A program made the translations under genes and the position numbers. From positions 1 through 47,979 of the forward strand of contig NZ_VFVL01000039.1 in NCBI RefSeq assembly GCF_006442815.1: DNA of 47,979 nucleotides, given 5' to 3'. How positions within the stretch are numbered: position 1 is the stretch's first letter; every line of letters starts with the position of its first letter. Below are positions 1 to 8,762 of the stretch, one piece after another. The notes under the pieces were generated by a model. It was not told where the DNA came from, ran no database searches, and saw nothing but the letters and a program-made list of their open reading frames with translations. The DNA is from Mesorhizobium sp. B2-4-3 (lineage in GTDB: Bacteria; Pseudomonadota; Alphaproteobacteria; Rhizobiales; Rhizobiaceae).

Positions 1-2448
1 CTGTCCGCCGATGCCGCCGGCGTCACAGGCGGCACCGGAGGGATCGGCAGCCGGGTGGGCGGCGCCGGCGGCATCGGCGGACAGACCGCCGGGGCGGATG
101 GCAAAAATGCCGAGAACGGTCAATTTTTCAACGCCTCCGGCGGCGGTGGCGGCGGCGGAGCACACGGGTTTGTCGGTGCAGCGCTTCCCCAGACCGCCTC
201 GACCGGCGGCAACGGCGGCAATGGCGGCAACGGCGCGGCGGGGGTCAGCGGCGGCGGCGGAGGTGGCGCTGGCGGCTATGGCGCGGTTGTCACCGGCGCC
301 GGCACTTTTCCCGCGCTTGGCGTGGCGGTAACCGGCGGCAACGGCGGTGCGGGCGGTGCCGGCCTCAACAGCGGCAATGGCGGCAGTGGCGGCATCGGAC
401 TGCTATTCACCAATCTCGGCGGGATCCAGGTCGCGATCGCCAGCGCTGTCTCCGGAGGCAATGGCGGGACCGGTGGATCACCCGGCGCGGGCGGCGCCGG
501 CCTCGTCGGCGGCAATTTGACCATCACCAATGCCGGGACCATCTCGGGAGGGCTGAGCGGTGACGGCGTGACACGCGCCGACAGCATCGTCTTCACCGGC
601 GGCGACAATTTCCTCACCTTCGCCAACCCGACGTCCGGCCTCACCGGCGCTATCTCGGTCACCGGCTCGCTCACCTTCAATCAGTCGACATTCGCGACCC
701 TCGACCAGTCCATCACCGGCAGCGGATCGGTGACGAAAGCCGGCACCGCCACCCTGATCCTGTCAGGGACAAACACCTACACTGGCCCGACCACGGTAAG
801 CACAGGCACGCTCGGCGTGACCGGTTCCATCGCGGCGTCATCGCTCACCACGGTTGAAAACGGCGCCACTCTTGCCGGCACCGGGGCTGTCGGCGCCACT
901 GCCGTCAATACAGGGGGGATCCTCGTCGCGGGTGACGGCACGCCGGGAACGTCGATCACCCTCTCCAGCCTTACGATGCAGTCGGGCGCCTATTATGGCG
1001 TGGTCGTCGATCCCGCTTCTTCGTCTTACGCCAATGTCACCGGCAACGCCTCGCTCGGCGGCGCCACCGTCTTCCCGCTTTTTGCCACCGGCAGCTATGT
1101 CTCCAAGCAGTACACGATCCTGACCGCCGGCAGCATCACCGGCGCGTTCGATCCCACGACGTTCAACGGCAACCTGCCGTCCGGTTTCCACACCGCGCTC
1201 AGCTATGACGACACCCATGCCTATCTCGACCTGGAGCTGAACTTCGTTCCGCCGCCGGGCGCTGGGCTTTCCGGCAATCAGCAGAACGTCGCCGACGCCA
1301 TCGTCAATTTCTTCGACACCAATGGCAGCATCCCGATGGTGTTCGGCGGCCTGACCACGAGCGGACTGACGCAGCTTTCCGGCGAGATCGGCACCGGAGC
1401 GCAGCAGACGACATTCTATGCCATGGACCAGTTCCTGGGGCTGATCACCGATCCCTTCGTCACCGGGCGCGGCGCTCCGGTCGGCAGCGACCGCGACAAG
1501 CACGCCGCGGGCGGCCTGGCCTATGCCGAGGAAGGCGATGCCCCGGCCAAGCACGACGCCTATGCGGCTTTGTCCAATGAAGCTTCGCCCAATCAGCCTG
1601 TCGAACAGCGCTGGCGCGCCTGGGCGGCCGGCTATGGCGGCTCGCAGCTGACCGACGGCAACACAAGTGTCGGATCGAACGATACCAGGACCAATCTCTA
1701 CGGCTTCGCCGTCGGCGCCGACTATCATCTGTCGCCCGATACGGTCGCCGGCTTCGCGCTGGCCGGCGGCGGCACTCGCTTCAGCGTCGATGGCCAAGGC
1801 AGCGGCCGCTCCGACCTGTTCCAGGCCGGCGCCTTCTTCCGCCACAATGAAGGCGCCGCCTACCTGACCGGCGCGCTCGCCTATGGCTGGCAGGACTTCA
1901 CCACGGACCGGTTCGTGACCGTGTCCGGCACCGACCACCTGCGCGGCGAATTCGATGCCAATGCCTGGTCCGGCCGCCTCGAAGGCGGCTATCGCCTTGC
2001 CACCGGCGGCATCGGCTTCACGCCTTACGCGGCGGCTGAGTTCACCGCCTTCGACATGCCTTCCTATGCCGAGCAGGCGGTCGGCGGCAGCGCCGACACC
2101 TTCGCGCTGGCCTACAACGCCAGGAACCTGACCGACACCCGTGCCGAGCTCGGCCTGCGCATGGACAAATCCTTTGCCATGGCCGATGGCGAGGTCACGC
2201 TGCGCGGACGCCTGGCATGGGCGCATGACTTCAACCCCGACCGGAACCTGACCGCGACCTTCCAGGCGCTGCCCGGCGCAAGCTTCGTCGTCAACGGTGC
2301 GGCGATGGCGAAGGATTCCGCGCTGGTGACGGCGGCGGTCGAGAAGAAATGGTTGAGCGGCTGGTCTGCGGCGGCAAGCTTCGAGGGCGAGTTCTCCGAC
2401 GTCACCCAGTCCTATTCCGGCAAGGGCGTGCTGCGCTATGCATGGTGA
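1..2448 (+). CDS. Autotransporter outer membrane beta-barrel protein, 5' truncated by the window
   Basis: The frame is open from the first base, so the start lies upstream; 815 codons are visible. The first ~200 residues are very rich in Gly-Gly-Asn and Gly-Gly-Ala repeats. Around residues 250-270 there is an autotransporter-associated beta-strand repeat (LILSGTNTYTGPTTVSTG), which points to a right-handed beta-helix passenger. From about residue 538 (base ~1612) to the end is a ~275-residue autotransporter barrel with alternating aromatic/glycine strands, ending in YSGKGVLRYAW with the terminal aromatic residue typical of outer-membrane insertion. By family knowledge this is type Va secretion: the barrel sits in the outer membrane and the passenger is exposed outside. 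The passenger's role (adhesion or biofilm is common) is inference. A GTG at 55 could be mistaken for a start, but no ribosome binding site precedes it. Confidence 0.9.
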   Translation: MSADAAGVTGGTGGIGSRVGGAGGIGGQTAGADGKNAENGQFFNASGGGGGGGAHGFVGAALPQTASTGGNGGNGGNGAAGVSGGGGGGAGGYGAVVTGAGTFPALGVAVTGGNGGAGGAGLNSGNGGSGGIGLLFTNLGGIQVAIASAVSGGNGGTGGSPGAGGAGLVGGNLTITNAGTISGGLSGDGVTRADSIVFTGGDNFLTFANPTSGLTGAISVTGSLTFNQSTFATLDQSITGSGSVTKAGTATLILSGTNTYTGPTTVSTGTLGVTGSIAASSLTTVENGATLAGTGAVGATAVNTGGILVAGDGTPGTSITLSSLTMQSGAYYGVVVDPASSSYANVTGNASLGGATVFPLFATGSYVSKQYTILTAGSITGAFDPTTFNGNLPSGFHTALSYDDTHAYLDLELNFVPPPGAGLSGNQQNVADAIVNFFDTNGSIPMVFGGLTTSGLTQLSGEIGTGAQQTTFYAMDQFLGLITDPFVTGRGAPVGSDRDKHAAGGLAYAEEGDAPAKHDAYAALSNEASPNQPVEQRWRAWAAGYGGSQLTDGNTSVGSNDTRTNLYGFAVGADYHLSPDTVAGFALAGGGTRFSVDGQGSGRSDLFQAGAFFRHNEGAAYLTGALAYGWQDFTTDRFVTVSGTDHLRGEFDANAWSGRLEGGYRLATGGIGFTPYAAAEFTAFDMPSYAEQAVGGSADTFALAYNARNLTDTRAELGLRMDKSFAMADGEVTLRGRLAWAHDFNPDRNLTATFQALPGASFVVNGAAMAKDSALVTAAVEKKWLSGWSAAASFEGEFSDVTQSYSGKGVLRYAW

Positions 2449-2590
2449 TCCGGTGCGCGGGGCGGGCGTGAGACGTCCTCGGTCGTCATGGCGGTTCCGA
2501 GGAATGTAGTAAGCGCTTTCTAATATGATATCCAAAAGATGGTCTTGGCGCGGTTTTAAACACCGTCCGACCGGTGAGGGGGCACCTGCA

Positions 2591-3307
2591 GTGACACGAC
2601 TTTTCTGGGGCTTGGTTTCGTTCTTGCCAGGCATTGCATTCACCTCGGCCGCCTTGGCCGGCGATCTCGTAAAACCGGGTACTTATGACTGGTCGGGCTT
2701 CTATGTCGGCGTGAACGCCGGCTACAGCTTCGTCCAGGTCGAGCCTATGTACGGCGATGAGGATTTTGCGCGCGAACATAGCGGCGGGCTGACCGGCGGC
2801 GCCCAGGTCGGCGCCAATTGGCAGGTCGACCGCATCGTGCTTGGCATCGAGGCGGATCTGCAGAAATCGAATGCGCGTGGAACGGCGGTCCTCGATTTGG
2901 CGCCGAGCGAACAGACGATCGATGTCAAGCTCGATTGGTTCGCCACCATCCGCGCCCGCGTCGGTTACCTAGTGACCGATCGGGCGCTGATCTACGCCAC
3001 GGGCGGCCCGGCGATGGTCAGGGCCAAAACCACCATCTACACCAATTTCATCAACACCGACATGGGGTTGGCTGGGCAGAGCACGCATGTCGAAAAGGAA
3101 AACCGCTCAGGCTGGTCGATCGGCGCCGGGGGCGAATTCGCCTTGGCCGGCAACTGGAGCGTCAAGGCCGAATATCTTTACGCCGATCTCGGTTCGAAAT
3201 CTCACTACTACCTGGACCCGGTCGGCAACGGTGCTTTTCTGCAGAACCAGACCGGTGGCGCCGTCAAGTTCCAGACCGTGCGGATGGGGTTGAACTACAG
3301 GTTCTGA
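2591..3307 (+). CDS. Outer membrane beta-barrel porin family protein (Omp25/Omp31-like)
   Basis: A 238-residue protein. I chose the GTG at 2591 because GAGGGGG lies 8 bases upstream and translation from it begins directly with a signal peptide (TRLFWGLVSFLPGIAFTSAALA, cleaved before GDL). An in-frame ATG at 2525 would add 22 polar residues in front of the signal. The mature part opens with YDWSGFYVGVNAGYSF, the usual first strand of the 8-stranded OMP beta-barrel family of Rhizobiales, shows the WFATIRARVGYLVTDRALIYATGG segment in the middle, and ends QTVRMGLNYRF with a terminal Phe. It probably sits in the outer membrane as a structural or small-solute protein. It precedes a related two-barrel gene by 49 bases on the same strand, so the two may be co-transcribed. 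Confidence 0.85.
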   Translation: MTRLFWGLVSFLPGIAFTSAALAGDLVKPGTYDWSGFYVGVNAGYSFVQVEPMYGDEDFAREHSGGLTGGAQVGANWQVDRIVLGIEADLQKSNARGTAVLDLAPSEQTIDVKLDWFATIRARVGYLVTDRALIYATGGPAMVRAKTTIYTNFINTDMGLAGQSTHVEKENRSGWSIGAGGEFALAGNWSVKAEYLYADLGSKSHYYLDPVGNGAFLQNQTGGAVKFQTVRMGLNYRF

Positions 3308-3356
3308 GCCGCGACTTCCTTCCAGCCATCCGGTTTCCGGGCAACGAAAGCATCCA

Positions 3357-4595
3357 ATGAAGCAGCTTCTTTTCACCGCCGCGCTCGTCCTTGCCACCGG
3401 CAGTGCCTACGCGGCCGATAGTCTGCGGGAAACGCCCGTCGCTTCCTGGTACTGGGCCGGGGCTTATGCAGGCGTGAATGCCGGAGCCGGGCTGGGCACG
3501 TTCAAGCATCCGGTCTTGAACGTGAGCTATGACGAGACCGCGGGCGGTTTCCTGGGAGGTGTCCAGGCCGGCTACAACTGGCAGTCGGGCAGGGCGGTGT
3601 ACGGCGTGGAAGCCGATTTTCAGGGCTCGGCCGTGGAGGGCTTTTACACGCAGTTCAACCTTGCAAACACCAGGGTCGACTGGTTCGGCACGCTGAGGGT
3701 CCGCGTCGGCTACACGCCTGTCGACCGCATCCTGGTTTACGGCACCGCCGGCCTGGCCTACGGCAACATCAGAACCGACCTTTTCAACGGCATCACCGGC
3801 TCGTCCAAAACCAAGGCCGGCTGGACGGTAGGGGCGGGCGCCGAGTACGCGCTCGATGCGAACTGGACAGTGAAGACCGAATATCTCTACACCGATTTTG
3901 GCCGATCGACGATCATGCCGGATGCCAGAAACGACATCGCGTTTCACACCGTTCGCATCGGGCTGAACTACAAATTCTACACGCCTGGCGCCGCGCCGCG
4001 GGAAGAGGCGATGCCGGTTGCTTCAGCTTTCGACTGGACCGGCGGCTACATCGGCGTGAATGCCGGCGGCGGCTCCGGCACGTTCAAACACCCGGTTCCC
4101 GACAGCAATGGCCTGAGCTTCGATGTCACGGCGAGCGGCTTCGTGGGGGGTGTCCAGGCCGGCTACAACTGGCAGTCCGGCAAGACGGTCTACGGCCTCG
4201 AAGCCGATTTCCAGGGCTCGACCGTCAAGGGCGCTTTCTCGATAGCGGGGGCGCCGGCGCCCAACACCTATATCGATACGCAGGTGGACTGGTTCGGCAC
4301 GCTCAGGGTCCGCGCCGGCTACACGCCCGTCGATCGCATTATGGTCTATGGCACCGGCGGCCTTGCCTACGGCAACGTCCAGACCGGCTTCGACTACGGT
4401 CTGTTCAGATCGTCCAAGACCAAGCTTGGCTGGACGATAGGGGCAGGCGCCGAATACGCGCTCGATGCGAACTGGACGTTCAAGTCTGAATATCTCTACA
4501 CCGATTTCGGCAAATCGACCGTCAGCCCCGATATCCCTCTTGAGAACGACGTCGCATTCCACCTGGTTCGGGCCGGCCTGAACTACAGGTTCTGA
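3357..4595 (+). CDS. Outer membrane protein with two tandem OMP beta-barrel domains
   Basis: 412 residues, about twice the usual length of this family. A signal peptide (MKQLLFTAALVLATGSAYA, then ADS) is followed by two full copies of the 8-stranded barrel domain. Copy 1 is residues ~30-208 (YWAGAYAGVNAG to HTVRIGLNYKF) and copy 2 is ~222-412 (FDWTGGYIGVNAG to HLVRAGLNYRF). A 14-residue linker rich in Ala, Pro and Glu joins them. The copies share long near-identical stretches (GGVQAGYNWQSG, VDWFGTLRVR, GYTPVDRI, AGAEYALDANWT, EYLYTDFG) and the DNA is also similar, so the duplication looks fairly recent. Both copies keep the terminal F insertion signal. Outer membrane localisation is secure from the family; how two barrels fold in one chain is unknown. 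Confidence 0.85.
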   Translation: MKQLLFTAALVLATGSAYAADSLRETPVASWYWAGAYAGVNAGAGLGTFKHPVLNVSYDETAGGFLGGVQAGYNWQSGRAVYGVEADFQGSAVEGFYTQFNLANTRVDWFGTLRVRVGYTPVDRILVYGTAGLAYGNIRTDLFNGITGSSKTKAGWTVGAGAEYALDANWTVKTEYLYTDFGRSTIMPDARNDIAFHTVRIGLNYKFYTPGAAPREEAMPVASAFDWTGGYIGVNAGGGSGTFKHPVPDSNGLSFDVTASGFVGGVQAGYNWQSGKTVYGLEADFQGSTVKGAFSIAGAPAPNTYIDTQVDWFGTLRVRAGYTPVDRIMVYGTGGLAYGNVQTGFDYGLFRSSKTKLGWTIGAGAEYALDANWTFKSEYLYTDFGKSTVSPDIPLENDVAFHLVRAGLNYRF

Positions 4596-4658
4596 ACGTT
4601 GCAAATCTCCGGCCCGGCAAGGCTGTCGAAGACTCTGGTGATGCCATATCGGCGCCGG

Positions 4659-5345
4659 TCAATACCGCCGAGCCAACCGTCGCTCGAAGAAGCCGAAGCC
4701 GGTCGTCACCAATACGGCCAGCAGGAAATATCCGAGCGCTGCGGCAAACAACGGCTCGTAGACGCGGAAGGTCTGCGCGCGAACGAGGTTCGCCGCGCCC
4801 ATGAGTTCGAAGACCGTGATTGTGGAGGCCAGCGCCGTCCCCTTCAGGAGCAGGATGTTCTGGCCGCCGATCGCCGGCAGCGCCAACCGGAAAGCCTGGG
4901 GCAGAAGCACGGAAATCATGATCCGCGTTTTCGACAGGCCGAGCGACTGGCCGGCCTCGTGCTGCCCGTCCGGTATCGACTGTATCGCGCCCCTCCATAT
5001 CTCGCCGCAATAGGCAGCGGTGTTGAGCGACAGGGTGAGGAACGCATAGCAATAGGCGCCCCGCAACATGGGCCACAATGGGCTGTAGCGGATCGAAGGC
5101 ACGCCGGCGAGAAGCTGGCCGACGCCGAAGTAGCAAAGGTAGAGCTGGACAAGCAGCGGCGTGCCCCGGAAGGCAAGGATGAAGGCGACCGCCGGATAGC
5201 GAAGCCATGCCTTGGCCGACAAGCGGGCAAGCGCTACCGGAATGGCCAGCAGATTGCCGACCAGGGCGCAGCCGACGAACAGGATGACGGTGGTCTGGAT
5301 GCCGGCCAAGAGCTGGCTGGCAAGGCATTGCCCGAACTCTGTCAC
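4659..5345 (-). CDS. Polar amino-acid ABC transporter permease (HisM/OccM type)
   Basis: 228 residues with about five predicted membrane helices and the inner-membrane permease (EAA) loop, seen as EAGQSLGLSKTRIMISVLLPQAF. This places it in the HisMQ/GlnP permease family that forms heterodimers in uptake of basic or polar amino acids and opines. It starts with GTG at 5345, one base after the stop of the second permease gene, so the two are translationally coupled. It is the last gene of a three-gene minus-strand unit: binding protein, permease, permease. No ATPase gene is found beside it, which is unusual for this family. Substrate unknown; the neighbouring amidase and amino-acid enzymes suggest an amino-acid derivative. 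Confidence 0.88.
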   Translation of the reverse strand: MTEFGQCLASQLLAGIQTTVILFVGCALVGNLLAIPVALARLSAKAWLRYPAVAFILAFRGTPLLVQLYLCYFGVGQLLAGVPSIRYSPLWPMLRGAYCYAFLTLSLNTAAYCGEIWRGAIQSIPDGQHEAGQSLGLSKTRIMISVLLPQAFRLALPAIGGQNILLLKGTALASTITVFELMGAANLVRAQTFRVYEPLFAAALGYFLLAVLVTTGFGFFERRLARRY

Positions 5346-5346
5346 A

Positions 5347-6069
5347 CTATCTGTGCCTCCCAGTATTGGCGGTGGATGTTTCCAGGGCGTGGAAGAGCGT
5401 CGCCGACAGGCTCGACATCACCAGGAACACGAATGCGATCGCGCAATAGAACAGGAAATAGTCGCGCGTCGCGCCGGCAGCCATCTTGCCGGCGAGAACC
5501 AGCTCCGTGAAACCGATGAGGCTGACCAGCGAGCTTTCCTTCAGGACGACCAGCCACAGATTGCCGAGCCCCGGCAATGCCAGCGGGATCATCTGCGGAA
5601 GGGTCACCAGGAAGAAGGTCTGGCGGCGGGTCAGGCCAAGCGCATAGGCAGCCTCGGCCTGGCCTCGCGGGATGGCGGCGATCGCGCCGCGAAGGACTTC
5701 CGTGCTGTAGCCGCCCTGAACGATCCCGAGCGACAGCGTCGCCGCGACGAAGCCGTTGATCTGAAACTCGGAAGCGAGCCCGGTAAAGGTCACGACCGAA
5801 CGCACTGCATCGGTCGCGGTATAGTAGACGAGAAAGATGATGAGGATGTCCGGGATGGAGCGGATGATCGTCGTGTAGGCGACGGCGACGAAGACGGCTG
5901 TCCGGCGCTTCGAAAGCTTGGCCAAGGCGCCCGCAAGACCAAGCGCCAGGCCGACGACATAGGCGCTGATCGAAATTTCGACGCTTAGCAAAGCGCCGCG
6001 AAGCAATTCGTCGCCCCAGCCCTTGTCTCCAAAGCCGAGCAAGGTCAGCCAAGACACGATCGACTCCAT
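5347..6069 (-). CDS. Polar amino-acid ABC transporter permease (HisQ/OccQ type)
   Basis: 240 residues, a second HisMQ-family permease. The EAA loop reads QAEAAYALGLTRRQTFFLVTLPQM, and hydrophobic segments alternate through the protein. The length (~240) and the N-terminal helix before the first loop fit the OccQ/HisQ partner. The stop codon lies one base before the GTG of the next permease, and the start is 69 bases after the binding-protein gene ends, consistent with one operon. It should pair with the downstream permease in the inner membrane and need an ATPase encoded elsewhere. Confidence 0.88.
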   Translation of the reverse strand: MESIVSWLTLLGFGDKGWGDELLRGALLSVEISISAYVVGLALGLAGALAKLSKRRTAVFVAVAYTTIIRSIPDILIIFLVYYTATDAVRSVVTFTGLASEFQINGFVAATLSLGIVQGGYSTEVLRGAIAAIPRGQAEAAYALGLTRRQTFFLVTLPQMIPLALPGLGNLWLVVLKESSLVSLIGFTELVLAGKMAAGATRDYFLFYCAIAFVFLVMSSLSATLFHALETSTANTGRHR

Positions 6070-6138
6070 GCAGCAAGTTCCAATGAAGACGGTGCCGGCC
6101 GAAACAGGACCGCCGGCACCGCGTCCTTTATCCGCCGA

Positions 6139-6924
6139 TCAATCGCCGTAGATGTCGAAATCGAAATAGCGCTTGGTTATCGTGTCATACTCGCCGCTGG
6201 CCTTCACGGCCTTGAGCGCGGCGTTGAGGCGGTCCCTGAGCGCCGTGTCTTCCTTGCGCAAGCCGCCGCCGTCTCCGTAGCCGAACATCTTCTCATGCGG
6301 CAGGGTGACCTTGATTTCATAGGCCTGGCCTTCCGGCTTTTTCAGGAAGTCCTGGATCTGGATTCCCGCCGCCGCCATCAGGTCCACGCGACCGGCTGTC
6401 ATGTCGGCGATTTCATCGTCGAGTGTTGGATAAATCTTTACGTCGCCGATGCCGTTCAACTTGTCCTGCATGTAAGTCGCCTGCAGGCTCGCACTCTGCG
6501 CCGCCACGGCAACGCCCTTGAAAGTGTCCGGCTTTGCTACGTCGAATTGTCGGGTGTCGGCCTTGGCGCCGACAAGCACGTTGGGCGAATAGTAGTACTT
6601 GTCGGTGAAATCGATGACCTCCTTGCGTTTGTCGGTGATCGACATGGAGCTCCAGATCACGTCGAATTTCTTGGCCAACAGCGCGGGAATGATGCCGTCC
6701 CAGGCGATATCGACGATCTCGCATTTCGCCTTCATCTGCGTGCAGACGGCATTCATCAGGTCGATTTCCCAGCCCTGCCATTTGCCGCTGGCGTCCTTGA
6801 CCGAGAAAGGCGCGTATGGCTCGGCCGCGACGCCGAAACGGATGACGTCGTCGGCTGCCGAGGGAGCGCTGGCGGCGCCGAGGGTCGCCGCTATCAGCGA
6901 TGCGATGACTGCAAGCTTTTTCAT
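6139..6924 (-). CDS. Periplasmic amino-acid-binding protein of an ABC transporter (SBP family 3)
   Basis: 261 residues with a signal peptide (MKKLAVIASLIAATLGAASAPSAA). The mature part begins DDVIRFGVAAEPYAPFSVKD and shows the family-3 signature GWEIDLMNAVCTQMKAKCEIVD and WDGIIPALLAKKFDVIWSSMSIT, the two regions around the ligand cleft. The conserved F-T-D-K-Y-Y after a K-R-K motif is also present. Two cysteines (in AVCTQMKAKC) resemble the disulphide of the LAO/HisJ proteins. It would capture a polar or basic amino acid, or a derivative of one, in the periplasm and deliver it to the two downstream permeases. It heads the operon and is divergent from the amidase gene, sharing a 366-base control region. 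Confidence 0.88.
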   Translation of the reverse strand: MKKLAVIASLIAATLGAASAPSAADDVIRFGVAAEPYAPFSVKDASGKWQGWEIDLMNAVCTQMKAKCEIVDIAWDGIIPALLAKKFDVIWSSMSITDKRKEVIDFTDKYYYSPNVLVGAKADTRQFDVAKPDTFKGVAVAAQSASLQATYMQDKLNGIGDVKIYPTLDDEIADMTAGRVDLMAAAGIQIQDFLKKPEGQAYEIKVTLPHEKMFGYGDGGGLRKEDTALRDRLNAALKAVKASGEYDTITKRYFDFDIYGD

Positions 6925-7290
6925 GATGGTTCCCCTTTATTGTCTCTGTTGGATTATCTTTTCGCGATGATGATTTCTCAGGCGATGTTCGAAAACGCTA
7001 ACAGGTCAAATCAAGGCGATCTAATGCCCTCTGCGGCTGGGTTCATCACCAATAGTTATGACAGTGATGAGCTTTGTATGGTGCAGTCAGGCCCAGGCCT
7101 GGACCGCGATCAAAAACCGTCATCGGGGTGCTGCGATGGGTCCAACCATAAGTTTTCCCCGCTAGCCTCGTTTCGAAGGAAATGGGCTCGGCCCTGTCCG
7201 CCAAATCTCGATTGTGGCATCGTCGGTCGGCTCCTTCCCATGGCGACGGAAATGACGGTAGCGAGATCTCGTGCGATTTAGGCTTGCCAA
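6925..7290. promoter_or_regulatory. Divergent control region between transporter operon and amidase gene
   Basis: 366 bases without a credible gene. It holds the 5' regions of the binding-protein gene (minus) and the amidase gene (plus). The clearest element is a perfect 7-base inverted repeat, TCATCAC at 7043-7049 and GTGATGA at 7064-7070, enclosing on the minus strand GTCATAACTATTGG. That core resembles the TTCATAAC sites in the two other intergenic regions of this gene cluster. A LysR-type activator is encoded 1.5 kb away and is the natural candidate to bind here; this is inference. Confidence 0.45.
7043..7070. promoter_or_regulatory. Candidate LysR operator (inverted repeat with TCATAAC core)
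   Basis: Arms TCATCAC and GTGATGA are separated by 14 bases. The spacer contains the complement of GTCATAACTATTGG, close to GTTCATAACTTTTGG at 12080. The site lies ~120 bases upstream of the binding-protein start and ~220 bases upstream of the amidase start. Confidence 0.4.
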
Positions 7291-8616
7291 ATGAAAAGCG
7301 CTTGCGGGTCCATCGAGGAGCTGGGCGAAGAGATCGCCTCCGGCCTGTCGCCGGTGAAGATCGTGGAAGGTTGCCTGGAAAGGATCCACGATCTGAATGG
7401 GCAGGTCAGGGCGATGATCTTCGTGAGCGAAACCGAAGCCCTCGACGCCGCGCTCCAGGCAGAGCGCGAGATCCGATCGGGCCGCCGGCGCGGTCCGCTG
7501 CATGGCGTGCCCATCGCGGTCAAGGACGTTGTCGATGTGAAACACTGGCCGACGACGGGAGGATCGATGTTGTTCCGTGACAAGGTCGCCCGGGACACCG
7601 CGGCCTGCGTCGCCAACCTTCAGGCGGCGGGCGCGATCGTCATCGGCAAGGCCAACCTTCACGAACTGTGCGCCGGCGGTCATGACAATCCTTGGTTCGG
7701 CAAGGTCGCCAACCCGCTCGATAGAAGCCGTGGGACGGGCGGCACCAGCAGCGGATCGGCGGCCGCGGTCGCAGCCGGCTTCTGCGCGGCGGCGATTGGC
7801 ACCGACACTGGCGGCTCAAACCGTTCCCCGGCGGCCGCAACGGGGCTGTTTGGGTTCAAGCCGAGCAACGGCCTGATCGATACGAGCGGCGTGATGGGCA
7901 TCGCGCCTTCGCTGGACTGCGTCGGCGTGCTGGCGCGCTCGGCGAGGGATGTTCGCCTGGTGACCGAGGCGCTGGCGGGAACGCGGCTTAGCCCGCAGGA
8001 GGGCAAGAGAAGCGCGTCGAGGACCGTCATGACGATCGGCATCTGCCCCGAACTGACAGGCGCTCCTGTCGACGGCGCAGTCGAGACCGCCTTGGCCGCG
8101 TTACTCGACCGCCCGCTGGTTCGCACGGTGGAAATCGCCTTCGACGACAGGGAGGAGTTCGTCGCCGCCGGCCTGATGATCCTGCAGTATGAATTCGCAC
8201 AGATCTACCGGGAGCCGATCGAGCGGAACCCGGAGCTGGTCGGCGACGCGGTGCGCGCTTTCCTGCAGGATGGCATCGGCATCGGCGCGGACGTCTGCGA
8301 CAGAGCCGTAGAGGTTCGCGAGGAAGCGCGCAGGCGGTTCATGGCAAGGATGGCGGGCCTGGATGCGCTGGCCGTCCCGACCGCGCCCGGATCGGCGCCG
8401 CGGCTGTCGGACGAGTTCACGCAGGTGAATGGGGAAATGGTGTCGTGGGGCATGGCGGGCGGCCGGTTTCGGCGCTGGGCGAACATGCTCGCCATGCCGG
8501 CTTTGGCCATTCCCCTGGGTGTGCCGGGCGACCTCCCGGTATCAGTGCAGCTTGCCGCTCTTCCCGGCCGCGATGCAGCCTTGCTCGATCTGGTCGAGGC
8601 GTTGACCGGAAGCTGA
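7291..8616 (+). CDS. Amidase signature family hydrolase
   Basis: 441 residues, the usual length of the family. The signature region runs from the catalytic lysine in GVPIAVKD (K78), through TGGTSSGSAAAVAAG (residues 149-163), to GTDTGGSNRSPAA with the nucleophile S176. These enzymes cleave a carboxamide to acid and ammonia using a Ser-cisSer-Lys triad. Counting back 24 residues from S176, the usual spacing, the cis-Ser position is T152 rather than Ser, and the residue after the nucleophile is Asn where Ile or Val is usual; both are mildly atypical. Cytosolic, no signal peptide. It is divergent from the amino-acid importer and followed by lysR, so it probably acts on an imported amide. It could also be an annotated GatA-like amidase, but no gatB or gatC is nearby. 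Confidence 0.88.
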   Translation: MKSACGSIEELGEEIASGLSPVKIVEGCLERIHDLNGQVRAMIFVSETEALDAALQAEREIRSGRRRGPLHGVPIAVKDVVDVKHWPTTGGSMLFRDKVARDTAACVANLQAAGAIVIGKANLHELCAGGHDNPWFGKVANPLDRSRGTGGTSSGSAAAVAAGFCAAAIGTDTGGSNRSPAAATGLFGFKPSNGLIDTSGVMGIAPSLDCVGVLARSARDVRLVTEALAGTRLSPQEGKRSASRTVMTIGICPELTGAPVDGAVETALAALLDRPLVRTVEIAFDDREEFVAAGLMILQYEFAQIYREPIERNPELVGDAVRAFLQDGIGIGADVCDRAVEVREEARRRFMARMAGLDALAVPTAPGSAPRLSDEFTQVNGEMVSWGMAGGRFRRWANMLAMPALAIPLGVPGDLPVSVQLAALPGRDAALLDLVEALTGS

Positions 8617-8635
8617 CAGGCGTCTCGCGAACAGC

Positions 8636-8666
8636 TGAAGTTCATAACCTGCAGGAATAAACTTCA
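8636..8666. promoter_or_regulatory. Candidate operator between amidase and lysR
   Basis: Arms TGAAGTT (8636-8642) and AACTTCA (8660-8666) form an inverted repeat around the palindrome CCTGCAGG. Within it lies GTTCATAAC (8640-8648), identical in nine bases to 12080-12088. It sits about 100 bases upstream of the likely lysR start, where LysR autoregulation sites are usually found. Confidence 0.4.
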
Positions 8667-8762
8667 TTCGTGTGGCTATTGGAACGACGGCTATGCTTCG
8701 TTAACATCGGCCTCGCCGTGGTTTGCTTCGGCGGCGTATCGATTGACGGGTGGTCAGCGGCC

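Noticed and set aside
838..2643. A 601-codon minus-strand frame opposite the autotransporter
   Set aside because: Composition is typical of an antisense shadow, and the plus-strand autotransporter barrel is clear.
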